64,000 nt of DNA, from contig MJGA01000005.1 of NCBI GenBank assembly GCA_001910725.1, positions 1,054,001 through 1,118,000 on the forward strand. Reading direction: 5' to 3'. This DNA is from Phanerodontia chrysosporium. Lineage: Eukaryota > Basidiomycota > Agaricomycetes > Polyporales > Phanerochaetaceae. The notes below the pieces were generated by a model. The model was given only the letters and a program-made list of their open reading frames with translations, was not told the origin of the DNA and ran no database searches. The position numbers and the translations under genes are program-made. Below are positions 46,790-57,015 of the stretch, one piece after another; positions within the stretch are counted from its first letter, which is position 1; each line of letters opens with the position of its first letter.

Positions 46790-47684
46790 CTATATGTAAC
46801 CGTGCTCGGAGAGGTAGGCCGTGATCCTGCGCACGGCCTCAGTGACGTCGCACTCGTCGGTCTTGATGTGGACCTCAGGGTTCTCCGGGGCCTCGTAGGG
46901 CGCCGAAATGCCCGTGAAGTCTAGCAAGGGAGTCAGCACCCGCGTTCGTACGCAGTGTACACAGCGCACGTACCCTTGATCTCGCCGGCGCGCGCCTTCT
47001 TGTACAGTCCCTTCGGGTCGCGCTGCTCAACTACGCTCAGGGGCGCATCGACGAAGACCTCAATGAAGCCCAGCCCAGCCTTCTCGTGCAACTCGCGCGC
47101 GACCGCGCGGTCCGCCCTGTACGGGCTGATGAACGCTGTGCAGCAGATACACGCGGCGTCCGCGAACAGCTTCGAGACCTGGGCAGTGTGTGTCAGCACC
47201 GTTGCACACCATACGCAGGGGGGGGGGAACGGGGGAAGAGCGGAAGAAGGGAAGGGGACCGAGGGACAGGCAGCAGGGAGGGCAGCGGGGACGGGGTACG
47301 CACCTCGCCGATCCGGCGGATGTTCTCGTTCCGCGACTTCTCGTCAAATCCAAGGTCCTTGTTGAGCCCGAAGCGGATGTTGTCGCCGTCGAGGCGGTAA
47401 CAGAACTTCTTCAGGTGCAGCAGGTGCTGCTCGAGCGCGCAGGCGATCGTCGACTGTGGCATGTCGTCAGCCTGCTTTCTCGAGTCATGAGTAGGGGACG
47501 CACCTTGCCGCTCGCACTGAGTCCCGTGAACCAGATCGTGACGCCCTTCTGGTTGAGGAGGCGGGCACGCTCGGGGCCATCGACGGAGCCTGCAAAGGAT
47601 GCTCAATCACGGTACATCAAGACGCAAAGCGCAAAGCGCACCAGCGTGGAAGGTGATGTTAGTCGCGACCTGGTCGACAGTCAT
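46790..47684 (-). CDS. MET14: Adenylyl-sulfate kinase (APS kinase)
   Basis: This enzyme phosphorylates adenosine 5'-phosphosulfate to PAPS in sulfate assimilation. The start at 47684 gives [15 protein letters not shown]. An intron leads to [20 protein letters not shown] then [20 protein letters not shown], the Walker A loop. [20 protein letters not shown] and [14 protein letters not shown] follow, and across a 125-base intron (47179-47303) [40 protein letters not shown] and [20 protein letters not shown]. The end is [20 protein letters not shown] and [15 protein letters not shown]. Family residues and length (about 205) are complete. An E-box CACGTG lies 111 bases upstream, the type of site used by Cbf1 in sulfur control of yeast MET genes. 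The long intron is strongly G-rich on the plus strand. Confidence 0.95.
47179..47303 (-). other. G-rich (plus strand) / C-rich intron of MET14
   Basis: This GT..AG intron is about twice the usual length here. On the minus strand it is nearly all pyrimidine, with ten consecutive C (47218-47227); on the plus strand that is a run of ten G followed by many GGG, GGGG and GGGGG tracts to about 47297, a candidate G-quadruplex-forming stretch. Confidence 0.8.
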
Positions 47685-47794
47685 TTCCGGTAGTTATCGC
47701 GGGGCGTTGCAGGGAGAGGAGAGGGCTGAAGAGCTCGAAAAGTTTGCTGAGCGAGGATTCGCCATCGTGGTGAAGGTATAAGTACAGCGCGACA

Positions 47795-47800
47795 CACGTG
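47795..47800 (-). promoter_or_regulatory. CACGTG E-box upstream of MET14
   Basis: TCACGTG on the minus strand sits 111 bases before the MET14 start. In yeast and other fungi this core is bound by the bHLH factor Cbf1 at sulfur-assimilation promoters. Function here is inferred from position and sequence only; a six-base match can be chance. Confidence 0.45.
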
Positions 47801-48524
47801 ACGCCCGAGCGCATCCAGTGCGCACCACAGCGGCCGCGCACGAATCGCGTCTCTTGCGATTCGCACAATTCCAGATACAGAGTGTCAGGAGGGGGAAGCA
47901 ATTCCATAAGGTCTGCAAGTATTCGTTTTGCGCGCTGAAATGGTACGGGCTCGCATTGGCCTCATCAGCGTCCTGCGTCGGCGACGTGTCGGGGCGGCGA
48001 ACGCAGGGCTGGCCATTGGTCGCGGCGTGCTGGGGACCGGAGTTACGAAGCCTGGACGAAGTGGTACCGTATGCGTCTCTTCCGTGCGGACAAATGGGCC
48101 GCACGACGGTCGTCCACGGCGCGCGTTCAGTCGCAAACGGAAGATCTACGATTCGACAAGATGACCCTGCGTGGGACACACCCATCGCCAGGCCAGCGTC
48201 ACGAGAGCTTGGAGAAGATTATGCCGAAAGAGGCTGGGGGTATGATACTATTGCAGCTAGTCGAAAAACATGCACAAATGGGAGCGAGCAATATGCGGAT
48301 CGGGGAAATGCATGAGGTAAGGTACAATGGGAGCACATGTCATATGAATGTATGCAGATACGGGAGACACAAACACGGGACAGAGCGTGGTATGGCTACG
48401 GACAATGGTGACAGGGACAAGGGACCAAACGGCGGAGACAAGATATGACACAGGGTAATAAATTGGCTGCGAGCGAGCAATATCGCGGAGATGAGGTGCT
48501 CGACGGGCGGTTTGGCTCACCAGA
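47801..48524. other. Intergenic stretch between MET14 and the C15-peptidase homologue
   Basis: About 720 bases with no recognisable gene. The longest frame (minus strand, to 48185) has the look of random sequence: biased toward Arg, Ser, Pro and Thr without any conserved motif. The region should include the MET14 upstream region and the 3' trailer of the peptidase gene. Confidence 0.45.
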
Positions 48525-49771
48525 TTAGATCGACAGCCGCGCGCAGACCCAGAGAACGACCTTCTTGATCGCATCGGTGACCTCCTCCGTCTTATGTGGC
48601 TGGTCAACCGGGCAGCAGTGCATGAACAACACGGGCGTCATCTTAGGCGGCGTGCTCCGCATCTTGTCCTTTTCTTGCTTTGTCGCGTTGCGCTTCGCCT
48701 CCGCCAGGCTCGCATAGTACAGGAAATCGGGCAGATAGTGTCCGGCGTCCATGCTAGAGTAGGCTCTCTATAGAAAAGGGTCAAGACAATGGAAACACCA
48801 GATAGAGACGATCTGCGCACCGTAATGCCTTGCTCCTTGAGGTGCACAATGAGCCGTGGGACGTCGATCTCGGTGTAGAGCTCGTCCGGCATGCTCTCAT
48901 AGGGCTTGCCGAATCCGCGTACCGGCTGCGCTTCGGGAGTCTCCACCGGGCGGTCGTCACCGATATGCGACTCGTCACCGGGAACGACGCCCCTGGGGAA
49001 CCCTGAAGGAGGGAGACCAAGGTCTGCAGGCGGGAGGAGGGCCTTGCCCATGAAGTCGGGAATCTCCTGCTCGGGATCCTTGGGCACGTCTTTCGGAACA
49101 TGCACGATCGGCGCGTACTGGCCCTCGGCGTCCTTCATGCGGTAGCCGAGCTTGTGAGCGAGCTTCTCGAGGCGGAGCGGGCCGCGCCCGGCAACGCCGA
49201 TGTGGAAGATAAAGTCGAAGCCATTTGGCGGCAGGTGCACAGGCGCAAAGGCAGGGTCAATCGGCGGAGGCAGCACGGGGGGCTTTGCGTGCAGTCCCGG
49301 AGTGATCTGCATGACGCTTTGGTACACAACCGGGATCTGGAGGACGGTGATGTATATTTGCTGAATGCGAGGCGTGGTATCCTCCTGCATTTCCGTGTCG
49401 CTGCCATTGGAGGAGCTCGTCTCGATCGGGAGTGGCGGAGGCAGCGGGGGCAGGGAATGGGGAGGAGGACCGAAAGGGTGCATTTGGTGGCTAGACTGAG
49501 GCTCTGGGGGCGGCTGTGGGACCATTTCGGTGTACAGGACCGTGTTGTGGAGAGGCTTTACGGCGAGCCACGAGGGGTTCTCGTCATACCGCCAGAACGG
49601 CTGCGCTTGGCAAACGGAGCGTCAGTGCTGGCCAGCAGGATGGTGAGGAGGGTTATTTGCACATACTCCAAAGCCCGTAATGAGAACATGGATCGCGTTC
49701 GGGTCAGGAGCATCGACGGTGAAGTGGGGGGTCGGGACGACTTGGGGCGCGGGCGCGGTTTCGGCTGGCAT
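48525..49771 (-). CDS. Pyroglutamyl-peptidase I (C15) homologue lacking the catalytic cysteine
   Basis: The start MPAETAPAPQVVPTPHF leads to IHVLITGFG, joined over an intron to PFWRYDENPSWLAVKPLHNT, the N-terminal signature of C15 peptidases. A proline-rich insert (SSHQMHPFGPPPHSLPPLPP and onward) of about 50 residues follows. The core continues with QIYITVLQIPVVYQ, FDFIFHIGVAGRGPLRLEKL (keeping the catalytic-type Glu) and AHKLGYRMKDAEGQYAP. A linker precedes LYTEIDVPRLIVHLKEQGIT and VRRSMDAGHYLPDFLYYASL, then VLFMHCCPVDQP, keeping the His. In the family the motif is DAGRYLC-D-F-type with the nucleophile cysteine after Leu; here the base triplet is CCC (Pro). Without it, the classical removal of N-terminal pyroglutamate is not expected. 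The length (about 380) exceeds the usual 210 residues because of the inserts. It may be a pseudoenzyme with a binding or structural role. Confidence 0.85.
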
Positions 49772-50269
49772 GGTGGGCAGAGACGTGGAGAGGCCGAGGA
49801 GAGCTATCTAACGATCCGGGTATAGCTGCAGCGCGTCCAGGTATATACGAGTGCCACACCAGCCTGTGGAGGAGGGACGTGAGCAGGGGAGGGAGAGGGA
49901 GAGAGCGTGCAGGGTGCTGACCAGGGGGAGGAGGGCAGAGAGGAACGGGCAGGAGCTGGATACGGTTGCTGGGTGGAGGACGAGGAGAGGAAAGTTTGCG
50001 GTGCCCGCAGCGGGGACCTTAAGCGTGCTGTCACGGCGTCACGGGCTCGTCACGACGGAGGAGGAGGAGCGACGAGTGTACGTCCTCGGGACGTTCAGAT
50101 GACCCAAGAAAATGAAAAAAAAAAACAATGCTCGCGAGTCGCTGCGAAACACGTCTACATCGATCGCCGTCCGAGGCGATTTCTGGGATAGCACCCGGCG
50201 TCCATACACGGTCGTAAGCACGCTTAGCACTCTGACGCGCACCGCGTCCGAGTCCTCTCGTCCACCCAG
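49772..50269. promoter_or_regulatory. Divergent intergenic region, C15 homologue / WRNIP1
   Basis: These 498 bases between two divergent starts are purine-rich on the plus strand (GGAGGAGGAG-type runs near 50058) and include a run of eleven A at about 50118-50128. I see no gene in it. The WRNIP1-proximal part is CT-rich, as common in fungal leaders. Confidence 0.5.
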
Positions 50270-52439
50270 ATGAGTTCTCCTACAGGCGAGTCTTTTCTAT
50301 CCCTCAGGTCCACACGCACGTCCTGACTGCCTCCAGTCACCTGGTCAGTCCCGCCTGCTCGTCACCTGACGCCTCTCTTCTCACCAGCACAGTCCGATAT
50401 GCTCCCGCAAGGTCCCTGAGAGGGACATCAACCGCCACCTCGACAACAACTGCCCCGAGGTCCCTCAGCAGCCCGTCGCACCCATCTTTGCACAGCGGCC
50501 CGCGGCCTCGTCATCCCGCATTGGTCCTTCCGGCTCGACGTCCAAGAAACGACCCGCAGCCGATGCAGCTGCTGGCACCGCCAAGCGCAACAGGGCCAGC
50601 AACAAGCTGGCCGCCGCGGCCCCCCTGGCAGAGCGATTGCGGCCCCAGAGCCTCGATCAGTTCATCGGCCAACCGCACCTTACGGGCCCCAACTCGCTGC
50701 TCATGAACCTCGTCCGATCTGGTTCATTCGGCAGCCTCATCCTCTGGGGGCCACCGGGGTGGGTCTCACCGCCTCCCCACCCGTCCAACAGCTGACGTGC
50801 CTACGCTCAGGTGTGGAAAAACGACCCTTTCGCGTCTGCTCGCAAAGGCCGTCGATGCGACTTTCAAGGAACTGAGCGCGACCGACTCGGGCATTGCCGA
50901 CGTCCGGTCAGTGGCAGAGGAAGCCAAGGGCCTCATGAACCTCACCGGAAGGTCTTCCGCTCCTTCTTCTCACACTAGTGTATTTCTCACCCAGCCCGAT
51001 CAGACGAACCATCCTGTTTCTCGATGAGGTCCATCGCTTCAACAGGGCGCAGCAGGTGGGTGGCCGCAGCCTACTATAGCGCTATGAGTCGTCTCACGGT
51101 ATCCGCAGGACATTTTTCTGCCCTACATCGAGCAGGGTATCATTCAGGTTTGTCAAAGGCCTGCAGCGCTCCCGGACCTTCTCACCATGTTCCTCAGCTG
51201 ATAGGTGCCACAACTGAGAACCCGTCTTTCAAGCTTACTGGCGCCCTCCTCTCACGCTGCCGGTGCGGACAGGCATCCTTCGAGTTCTCTGGATATTCAT
51301 TGATGCTAGCATAGTGTATTGGTCCTGGAACGGCTCTCCGATGACGACATCCGCCAGATCCTCACGCAAGCCGTCCGACGGGTCAGTCCCCAAGCATCTT
51401 CCGACGCAGTGCACCTTCCGCAACCCTCTTCCGAGGCGGCAGAAGTGCCATCCTCGCCAGTAACGTCTTCGTGCTCATTGCCACCTAGCAGTCAAGACTT
51501 CCTTTCCCATTCTACAGGGTCGGCGCACCGAGATGACGAACACGCCGCCGAGACATCCACACCGCTTTTTCCATCGTTCCCGGCATTGACGCCGCGAATT
51601 ATGGACACGATCGTCTCGCTCTCTGCTGGCGACGCGCGGACCGCGCTGTCTCTCCTTGAACTCTTCTTAACCGCCCCGCAGACATCAGAAGACGAGCTGC
51701 TGGCGACGCTGCGGCGCAGCGTGAGCACTTCCTACGACCGCACGGGCGACGACCGCTACGACCTCATCTCGGCGCTGCACAAGAGCGTGCGCGGGAGCGA
51801 GCCGGACGCCGCGCTGTACTGGCTCGCGCGCATGCTCACCGCGGGCGAGGACCCGCTCTACATCGCGCGGCGGATGGCCGTCTGCGCGAGCGAGGACATC
51901 GGCCTCGCGGACGCACAAGCGCTCCCGCTCGCGATGGCCGCACTCACCGCGTGCCAGACCATCGGCATGCCCGAGTGCCGCATCCACCTCGCGCACCTTG
52001 TAAGCTACCTCGCGCTCGCGCCCAAATCAACGCGCGCGTACGCGGCGTACGGCCGTGCGGAGGCCGCCGCAAAGGCGACGCCCAGCGCACCCGTGCCGCA
52101 CATGGTGCGCAACGCACCCACGAAGCTCATGGGCGACCTTGGCTACGCGGAGGGCTACGCGTACAACCCCGACTACGCGTGCGTGGCGCTTGTGATGTGG
52201 TTTGCCTGCGCTCTCGCTGACGTAACGCGTGCAGGCATCCGGTGACGAACGACTACCTCCCGGCGCAGCTCGCTGCTGCGCGCTTTTTACGTGACGAAGG
52301 CGACCTCGAGGACAAAACATGGGACGAGGACATGCTCCGCCGCTGGGAGACGCGCAAGAACGATGGGATGCCATGGGAGGGACGGAAGACCGTCGCACAT
52401 CCCGACAACTCGTCTTGCGCCAAGCAGAATCGGACATAG
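50270..52439 (+). CDS. MGS1: Mgs1/WRNIP1-type AAA+ ATPase
   Basis: This AAA+ ATPase of the WRNIP1/Mgs1/RarA family acts at stalled replication forks. With the splicing proposed for 50286-50392 the N-terminus reads MSSPTVTCPICSRKVPER then DINRHLDNNC, a complete UBZ4 zinc finger for ubiquitin binding. After a linker, the clamp-loader-like core begins LAERLRPQSLDQFIGQPHLT. SLILWGPPG is joined over an intron to CGKTTLSRLLAKAVDATFKE (Walker A), then TILFLDEVHRFNRAQQ (Walker B DExH), DIFLPYIEQGIIQ and LIGATTENPSFKLTGALLSR (sensor and arginine-finger region). The helical C-terminal part includes TIVSLSAGDARTALSLLELF, SVSTSYDRTGDDRYDLISAL, SEPDAALYWLARMLTAGEDP and MAVCASEDIGLADAQALPLA. A final intron joins AYNPDYA to HPVTNDYLPAQLAAARFL. 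All family motifs are present, so it should be functional. Confidence 0.93.
50286..50336 (+). other. Proposed GC-AG intron 1 of WRNIP1
   Basis: This 51-base stretch starts GCGAGT and ends CCTCCAG. Reading through it meets an in-frame TGA, so it must be removed if the ATG at 50270 is used. A GC donor in the context ACAG/GCGAGT fits the consensus of rare GC-AG introns. Confidence 0.6.
50337..50343 (+). other. Proposed 7-base micro-exon of WRNIP1
   Basis: TCACCTG lies between the GC-AG intron and a 49-base intron (50344-50392, GTCAGT..CACAG). Joined in phase, it gives Val-Thr and the first two bases of the Cys codon, creating TVTCPICSRKVPE with the first zinc ligand of the UBZ4 finger. No other splicing I tried restores that cysteine. 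Confidence 0.6.
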
Positions 52440-52918
52440 CAGAAAAACCTCCAAGTACGGTGCTATTTTGGGGAACCCTGGAGGCCTTGAATTGTTAGTG
52501 CTCAATTTATGTTGATACGCATGTCGTTATCCCTTTGTCATCTGACCAGGCGCATTATCATCGCGAACCGGATCAGGATCCTGGTTTGCTTCGAGTTCAT
52601 CTGTCCGCAGCGTTCATCCAGCCAACTTACGAGCGCGAGTTAAGGTCTTGAACCGCGCTAGTTCTATGATGTAAATCGAAGTGAGGTGCCTGGGGCACGC
52701 TGCAATGGAACAAGACTCTACATCACACGACATGCATGTGGCGATAGTGAACACTTGCGACATCATAACGTCGGGAGCTACAACATTCGAAGCACAGCTT
52801 AAGACGCGAAGGGAGTGGCAGCTAGCATGAGCACGACAGCATTCCGCAGGCAAAGAAGTCGAGGTAGTTTCATACGATAGAAAGAAAAGGGGATACATAA
52901 AAAGACGACGACGACGCT
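52440..52918. other. Convergent 3' region between WRNIP1 and NIP1
   Basis: These 479 bases lie between two tail-to-tail stop codons. I see no gene, repeat or structured RNA; it should hold both 3' trailers and polyadenylation sites. A minus-strand frame at 52614-52898 has no recognisable motif. Confidence 0.5.
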
Positions 52919-55777
52919 CTAGCGGCTTCTCTGTGCATTTGCCATCTGGTTGCCCAACCCTTGTGCAAAGCGCGCTCCCCGTCCACCACGAGCACCGCCA
53001 CGGACGCCGCCGCGCCGCTCTCCACCACGCCTCCGTTCCGCGGTCTGCTCGCGCTTGTCGCCCTTCGCGCCGTCTTGCCGGTCGTTCCAGCTTGTGACGT
53101 TGCCGAGCTTCTGATCGAGCGTCTTCTCGTTCTGCTCGACCATGGCGTTGACTTTGTCCGCGAGCACCTGCGCAAGCTGCTGCGGCCGCGACATATCGAT
53201 TCGGTGGAAGACGACGACGCCCGCTTGCTGATCAAGCGAGGCCGAGAGTTCCTCGTTCCAAATCATCTTCGAAACGATCGACGTAACGGCGCGCAGAGGA
53301 AGAGAGAACGTCCGAGAGAGCAACGACAGCGACAGCGTGCTATAGTGGGGCGCATACGTGAAAAGGTAGGTACGGAGACCCTCCTCTTGGATGCGTCTAA
53401 CGACAAGATTTTAGATATATAAGGAGGCATATAAGATGATGAGACGTACTTCGCGAGCATCTCTTTAACGGACGACGCCTCGGGCATCAGACTCCAGATC
53501 TTGATGCTTTGAATAAGGTCACGGCACTTCTCCCACTCGCCATCTTGCAAAGCCCGGCTCGCCTGCATGATGTGATCGCGGGTGCTCTCTGGAGGTCCAG
53601 TGAATACCTGGCGGTCGGCAAAGTCAAGCAGGCGACGGAAGGACTTGGAGATGGTCTTCCGCTTCTGTTCTTCGTTGTCGATACTCGCCAAGAGGGGGAT
53701 CTCAACAAGCATACTCGAGACGAGGAACGCGGCCTCCAGAAGCTCGGTGTTGATGTGCATGTGGAAGGGTAGCTGGCGTTGGCGCTCGGCCTTCTCCTGC
53801 TCAGGCGTAAGGACCTGGTATCGCTGTGTGTGTACACCCTGAGCAAGAAGCTCCTTGACGCGTTGGGTAGCGAAGATGTCCTGGAGAATCGCTTGCGATT
53901 CCTTGATGAGCCCGCAGCGGAATGCGCTGAGACCAAGCTGGACGACCGTGCGGTTGTACAAGATCTGGGTTGCGACGTCGGCCGAGTGTATAGACTCCTG
54001 GAGATGAGACATGAGGAGCATATCACGAGCAGTGTGGAAATCATTATGCAGGGCGTAGTGGTAGATGTGGCAAAGCATGGCGCGCGTGCGGAGTAGCGAG
54101 TTACCAGACTTGTAAAGGTGCACACACAACCTGTGGATGAGATCCTTTGTGACCGCATCTGAGAGGAGGATAGACGGTTTGAGGTCGGAGACAGATACTG
54201 CGGACTCCAGTGCTTGCACAACGGCGTCAGGCTGGAGATCTAGTCAGATCGGTGCTGAACCGAGAGGAAGATTAGCTAACCTTTGAGTAGATGTGCTCGA
54301 GGCGGCGCATAACGACGCGCCCTAGAGGCTCATCTTGCTTCGTCTTCTCGTACAGTGCTTGGGCGCGACAAATGGTGCAGTACAAGCTCTTCTCGTCCTT
54401 CAGGCGGTCGACGTACTCCGTGCCATGAGGATCTATGTTTTGCAAGCTTTTCGTGAATTCGTCATCGAGTCGGTCGACGAAGCTGATAATAGAGCCGCGG
54501 ATTGCGACAATGCCGCTAGGCTCAGTTTCGGGTGAACGCTCCGCGAGCTCGTCGTAGTCGTCAGTAATTTCTTGGATTGAGTATCGTGGGTCCTCGGCAA
54601 TGATGCCGACAAGCTGGTCAACTTCCTTCTGCGCCGCGATCCAGAGGTCGATCGGCATGTGTGTAGCAACAGAAGAGTTGTAGTCGAAGCGAGAAGAGAC
54701 GAGAGCCAACAAGACGCGAATCCGCTGGTAAGAAGTAACGGATACCTCGAGCAACTTCTCAAGGATGCGAATTTGCTCAGAGCGATCCGTGTTCTGGAGA
54801 GCACGCTTGAATCCTGGAAGCTACAATGCAGGGCAACAAGCGCACCTTCTTGCCACGGGCCTCCTGAACAGCCTGCAGGTTCTTGAAGATACTCTCCGGC
54901 GTGAACTGTATCGTCTTGCCACCTTTTCCAACAGTTGTGAACTCCTCGTCATCGCTACCTGCTTCAGCCTTCTTGCCCTTCTTGGCTTTCGGCGCAGTTG
55001 GCGCTTCAACGGTCACAGCGGCAGTGTACTCGCGCTCAAAGGCCTCAGGATCCTAGAAATACTGAGCAGCAGTCCCACAAAGCTTAGGCCCAACGTACCT
55101 CCTGAAACTTCTTCACCTCCGCCTCAAACTCCTTTGTAACCTTCTTAACCTTTTGCTTCATGGCGGTCAGGGCGCGAGCATTGCTGGCGTTCATCTTTTT
55201 CTTGGCCTCCTTCTCCTTCGACACCGCAGCATTGAGAGAAGACTCAAGATTTACCAGTGTGCGAATGAAGAAGGGGGGAACAGGCTCCGAGACGTTCTGC
55301 TGCCGCTGTACCATCCTGTACAGCTTGTCGAACTCTTCCCGAGGTTTAGCTCTATGTGTACCTAATCCAGAATGGACACATACCGTTGGAGATGGCTACC
55401 CAGTCGTTGATCTTGAGAGCATTGTCCATCATCTTGCCCGATGCCTCCATCTCATCCAATCGTTTGTCTCTTGCGCTCTTCACGATACGCTTACCCTCGT
55501 CCTCATCCGAGCTGTCTTCATCATCCTCCGTTCGCAGGAAGCGCGACTTCTTTTTGGTCTTGTCGTCCTCATCTCCGGACATCTCACTCTCGGACTCGCT
55601 GTCGCTTTCAGATTCGTCGCTGCTGTCCGAGTCGTCGGCGCCGCGAAGGAAACGAGACATGGCAGGTTTGGAGGTGGCGGGCTTCGGAGCCTCATCCTCG
55701 CTGGACATAAGCTCCTCCTCGGACGAGGACTCCGTCTCGCTATCGGAGTCGCCGGCTTGCCTGAAGAAACGGGACAT
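52919..55777 (-). CDS. NIP1: Translation initiation factor eIF3 subunit c
   Basis: eIF3c is a core subunit of eIF3 that contacts the 40S ribosome and binds eIF1 and eIF5. The N-terminus has three SRF(F/L)R blocks, each followed by an acidic serine tract ([42 protein letters not shown]), the expected eIF1/eIF5-binding tail and probable CK2 targets. Further landmarks are [93 protein letters not shown] and [40 protein letters not shown] and [20 protein letters not shown] lead to the PCI domain: [26 protein letters not shown]-type helix and [20 protein letters not shown]. The tail is an arginine/glycine-rich RGG segment ending [10 protein letters not shown]. The protein is about 860 residues, complete. 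Introns lie near 55066, 54830, 54245 and 53405. Confidence 0.95.
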
Positions 55778-56026
55778 GTTGCGTGGCGAGTTCGGGGAAG
55801 GGGATGAGTGGAAGTGACGATCAGCTCTTCGCCGCCGCTGTGAGGGTCGCCGCTGAAAGGTCAAAAATTAGAGTTCTGGGCGCTACAGGTGATTTCGGCG
55901 ATAGGTCATGACTACTTTCCATATACGGTCTTAACATACAGATACAGCCGAAATCTGCATCAAAATCGTCCTTCGTACATATAGACCGACGAACGAGAAC
56001 TATTTTGACTGATGACCACCCAGTAT

Positions 56027-56732
56027 TCACGCTTTCACAGCCGACAAATACTCCCTCCTACGCGGATTTGAGTCGGTTTCAGGCCCTCTGTAGTGAGCTA
56101 TCCATTTGGGCTCGTCCTGTAATAAAATTCAGCCGCGACGACGATGTGTTCAGCGGGTTATGTCCATACCTTGAAAAGGCGCATCATCTTCACTGACTCA
56201 GTACTGTCCAAGCTGAAGCGATGATAAATTCCAGCAGGCAGTACGAGCAGGTCGCCACCCTGAACGTGGATGCGAATCCAGCGATCAGTGGGATGCTCTG
56301 GATAGATTAATCACTGTGTGAGGCCGAGCGATCAAGGATAGAGCAGCCAACAGTTAACTCGCCTCGAACGTCGAAGTAAGCTCCTCCCTGGATGGCGTAT
56401 CGAATTTCTTCGTCATCGTGCATATGCCTGCTTCTATAAGAATCACGACGACACCAGTGGACATCCACAACTTACTCCTTCCATACAACAGCCATCGCGT
56501 CATCATATCCCTTCCCTAGTGTACTCCTGCTAGACTCGACGACATCACGATTCTTGTATTCTCGCTTTCTCGCCACTTTGTTGATTTCTTCAAGCCACCT
56601 GCCCTCCGCATCGACAGGTATGGACCAATACAGCACACCAACCGCTTGGAGCACGTCCAGATGGACTGGATTGCCTGAATCATGAGGAAGAGTGGGCTCC
56701 CCATCGCGGTTATCGTAGTAGTACGCCCGCAT
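56027..56732 (-). CDS. ADI1: Acireductone dioxygenase
   Basis: This metal-dependent cupin oxidises acireductone in the methionine salvage pathway, giving the 2-keto precursor of methionine with iron. Start [20 protein letters not shown] then [20 protein letters not shown] is the family N-terminus. After introns come [20 protein letters not shown], providing two histidines and the glutamate ligand, and [20 protein letters not shown] then YHRFSLD with the third histidine. The last exon is [20 protein letters not shown] and REYLSAVKA, with TGA at 56027-56029. All four metal ligands and the normal length (about 180) are present. It is the second methionine/sulfur gene of the window besides MET14, but the two are 8 kb apart and separately promoted. 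Confidence 0.95.
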
Positions 56733-57015
56733 ATCGTAGCTGGACAGCTTGGCCCGCGAAGAGTTCAGTTAGGACGGAGGGAAGAGATTCACGGAACCGT
56801 CTGAAGGTCTCACGCGATACGTCACATGTACGATGCGTCTCATGTCATCACTGTTACGACGATTATTATACATGGCTCATTATAACGCGCTACCAGGGAA
56901 AATGCGATGTGGTATAGGGTAGAGCGAATTGTCCGCTGTTCACTGCCTATCCTTCTTTCTGTACTGCTCAGCGATGTATCTGCAGGTAGTGTGAGTAAAA
57001 TACGAGAGCGCGTCA

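Noticed and set aside
47694..48185. Minus-strand frame of 163 codons upstream of MET14
   Set aside because: Its composition looks random, no motif is present, and it would occupy the MET14 promoter.
49100..49825. Plus-strand frame of 241 codons
   Set aside because: It mirrors the peptidase-homologue exon on the other strand and shows only Arg/Gly/His-biased sequence.
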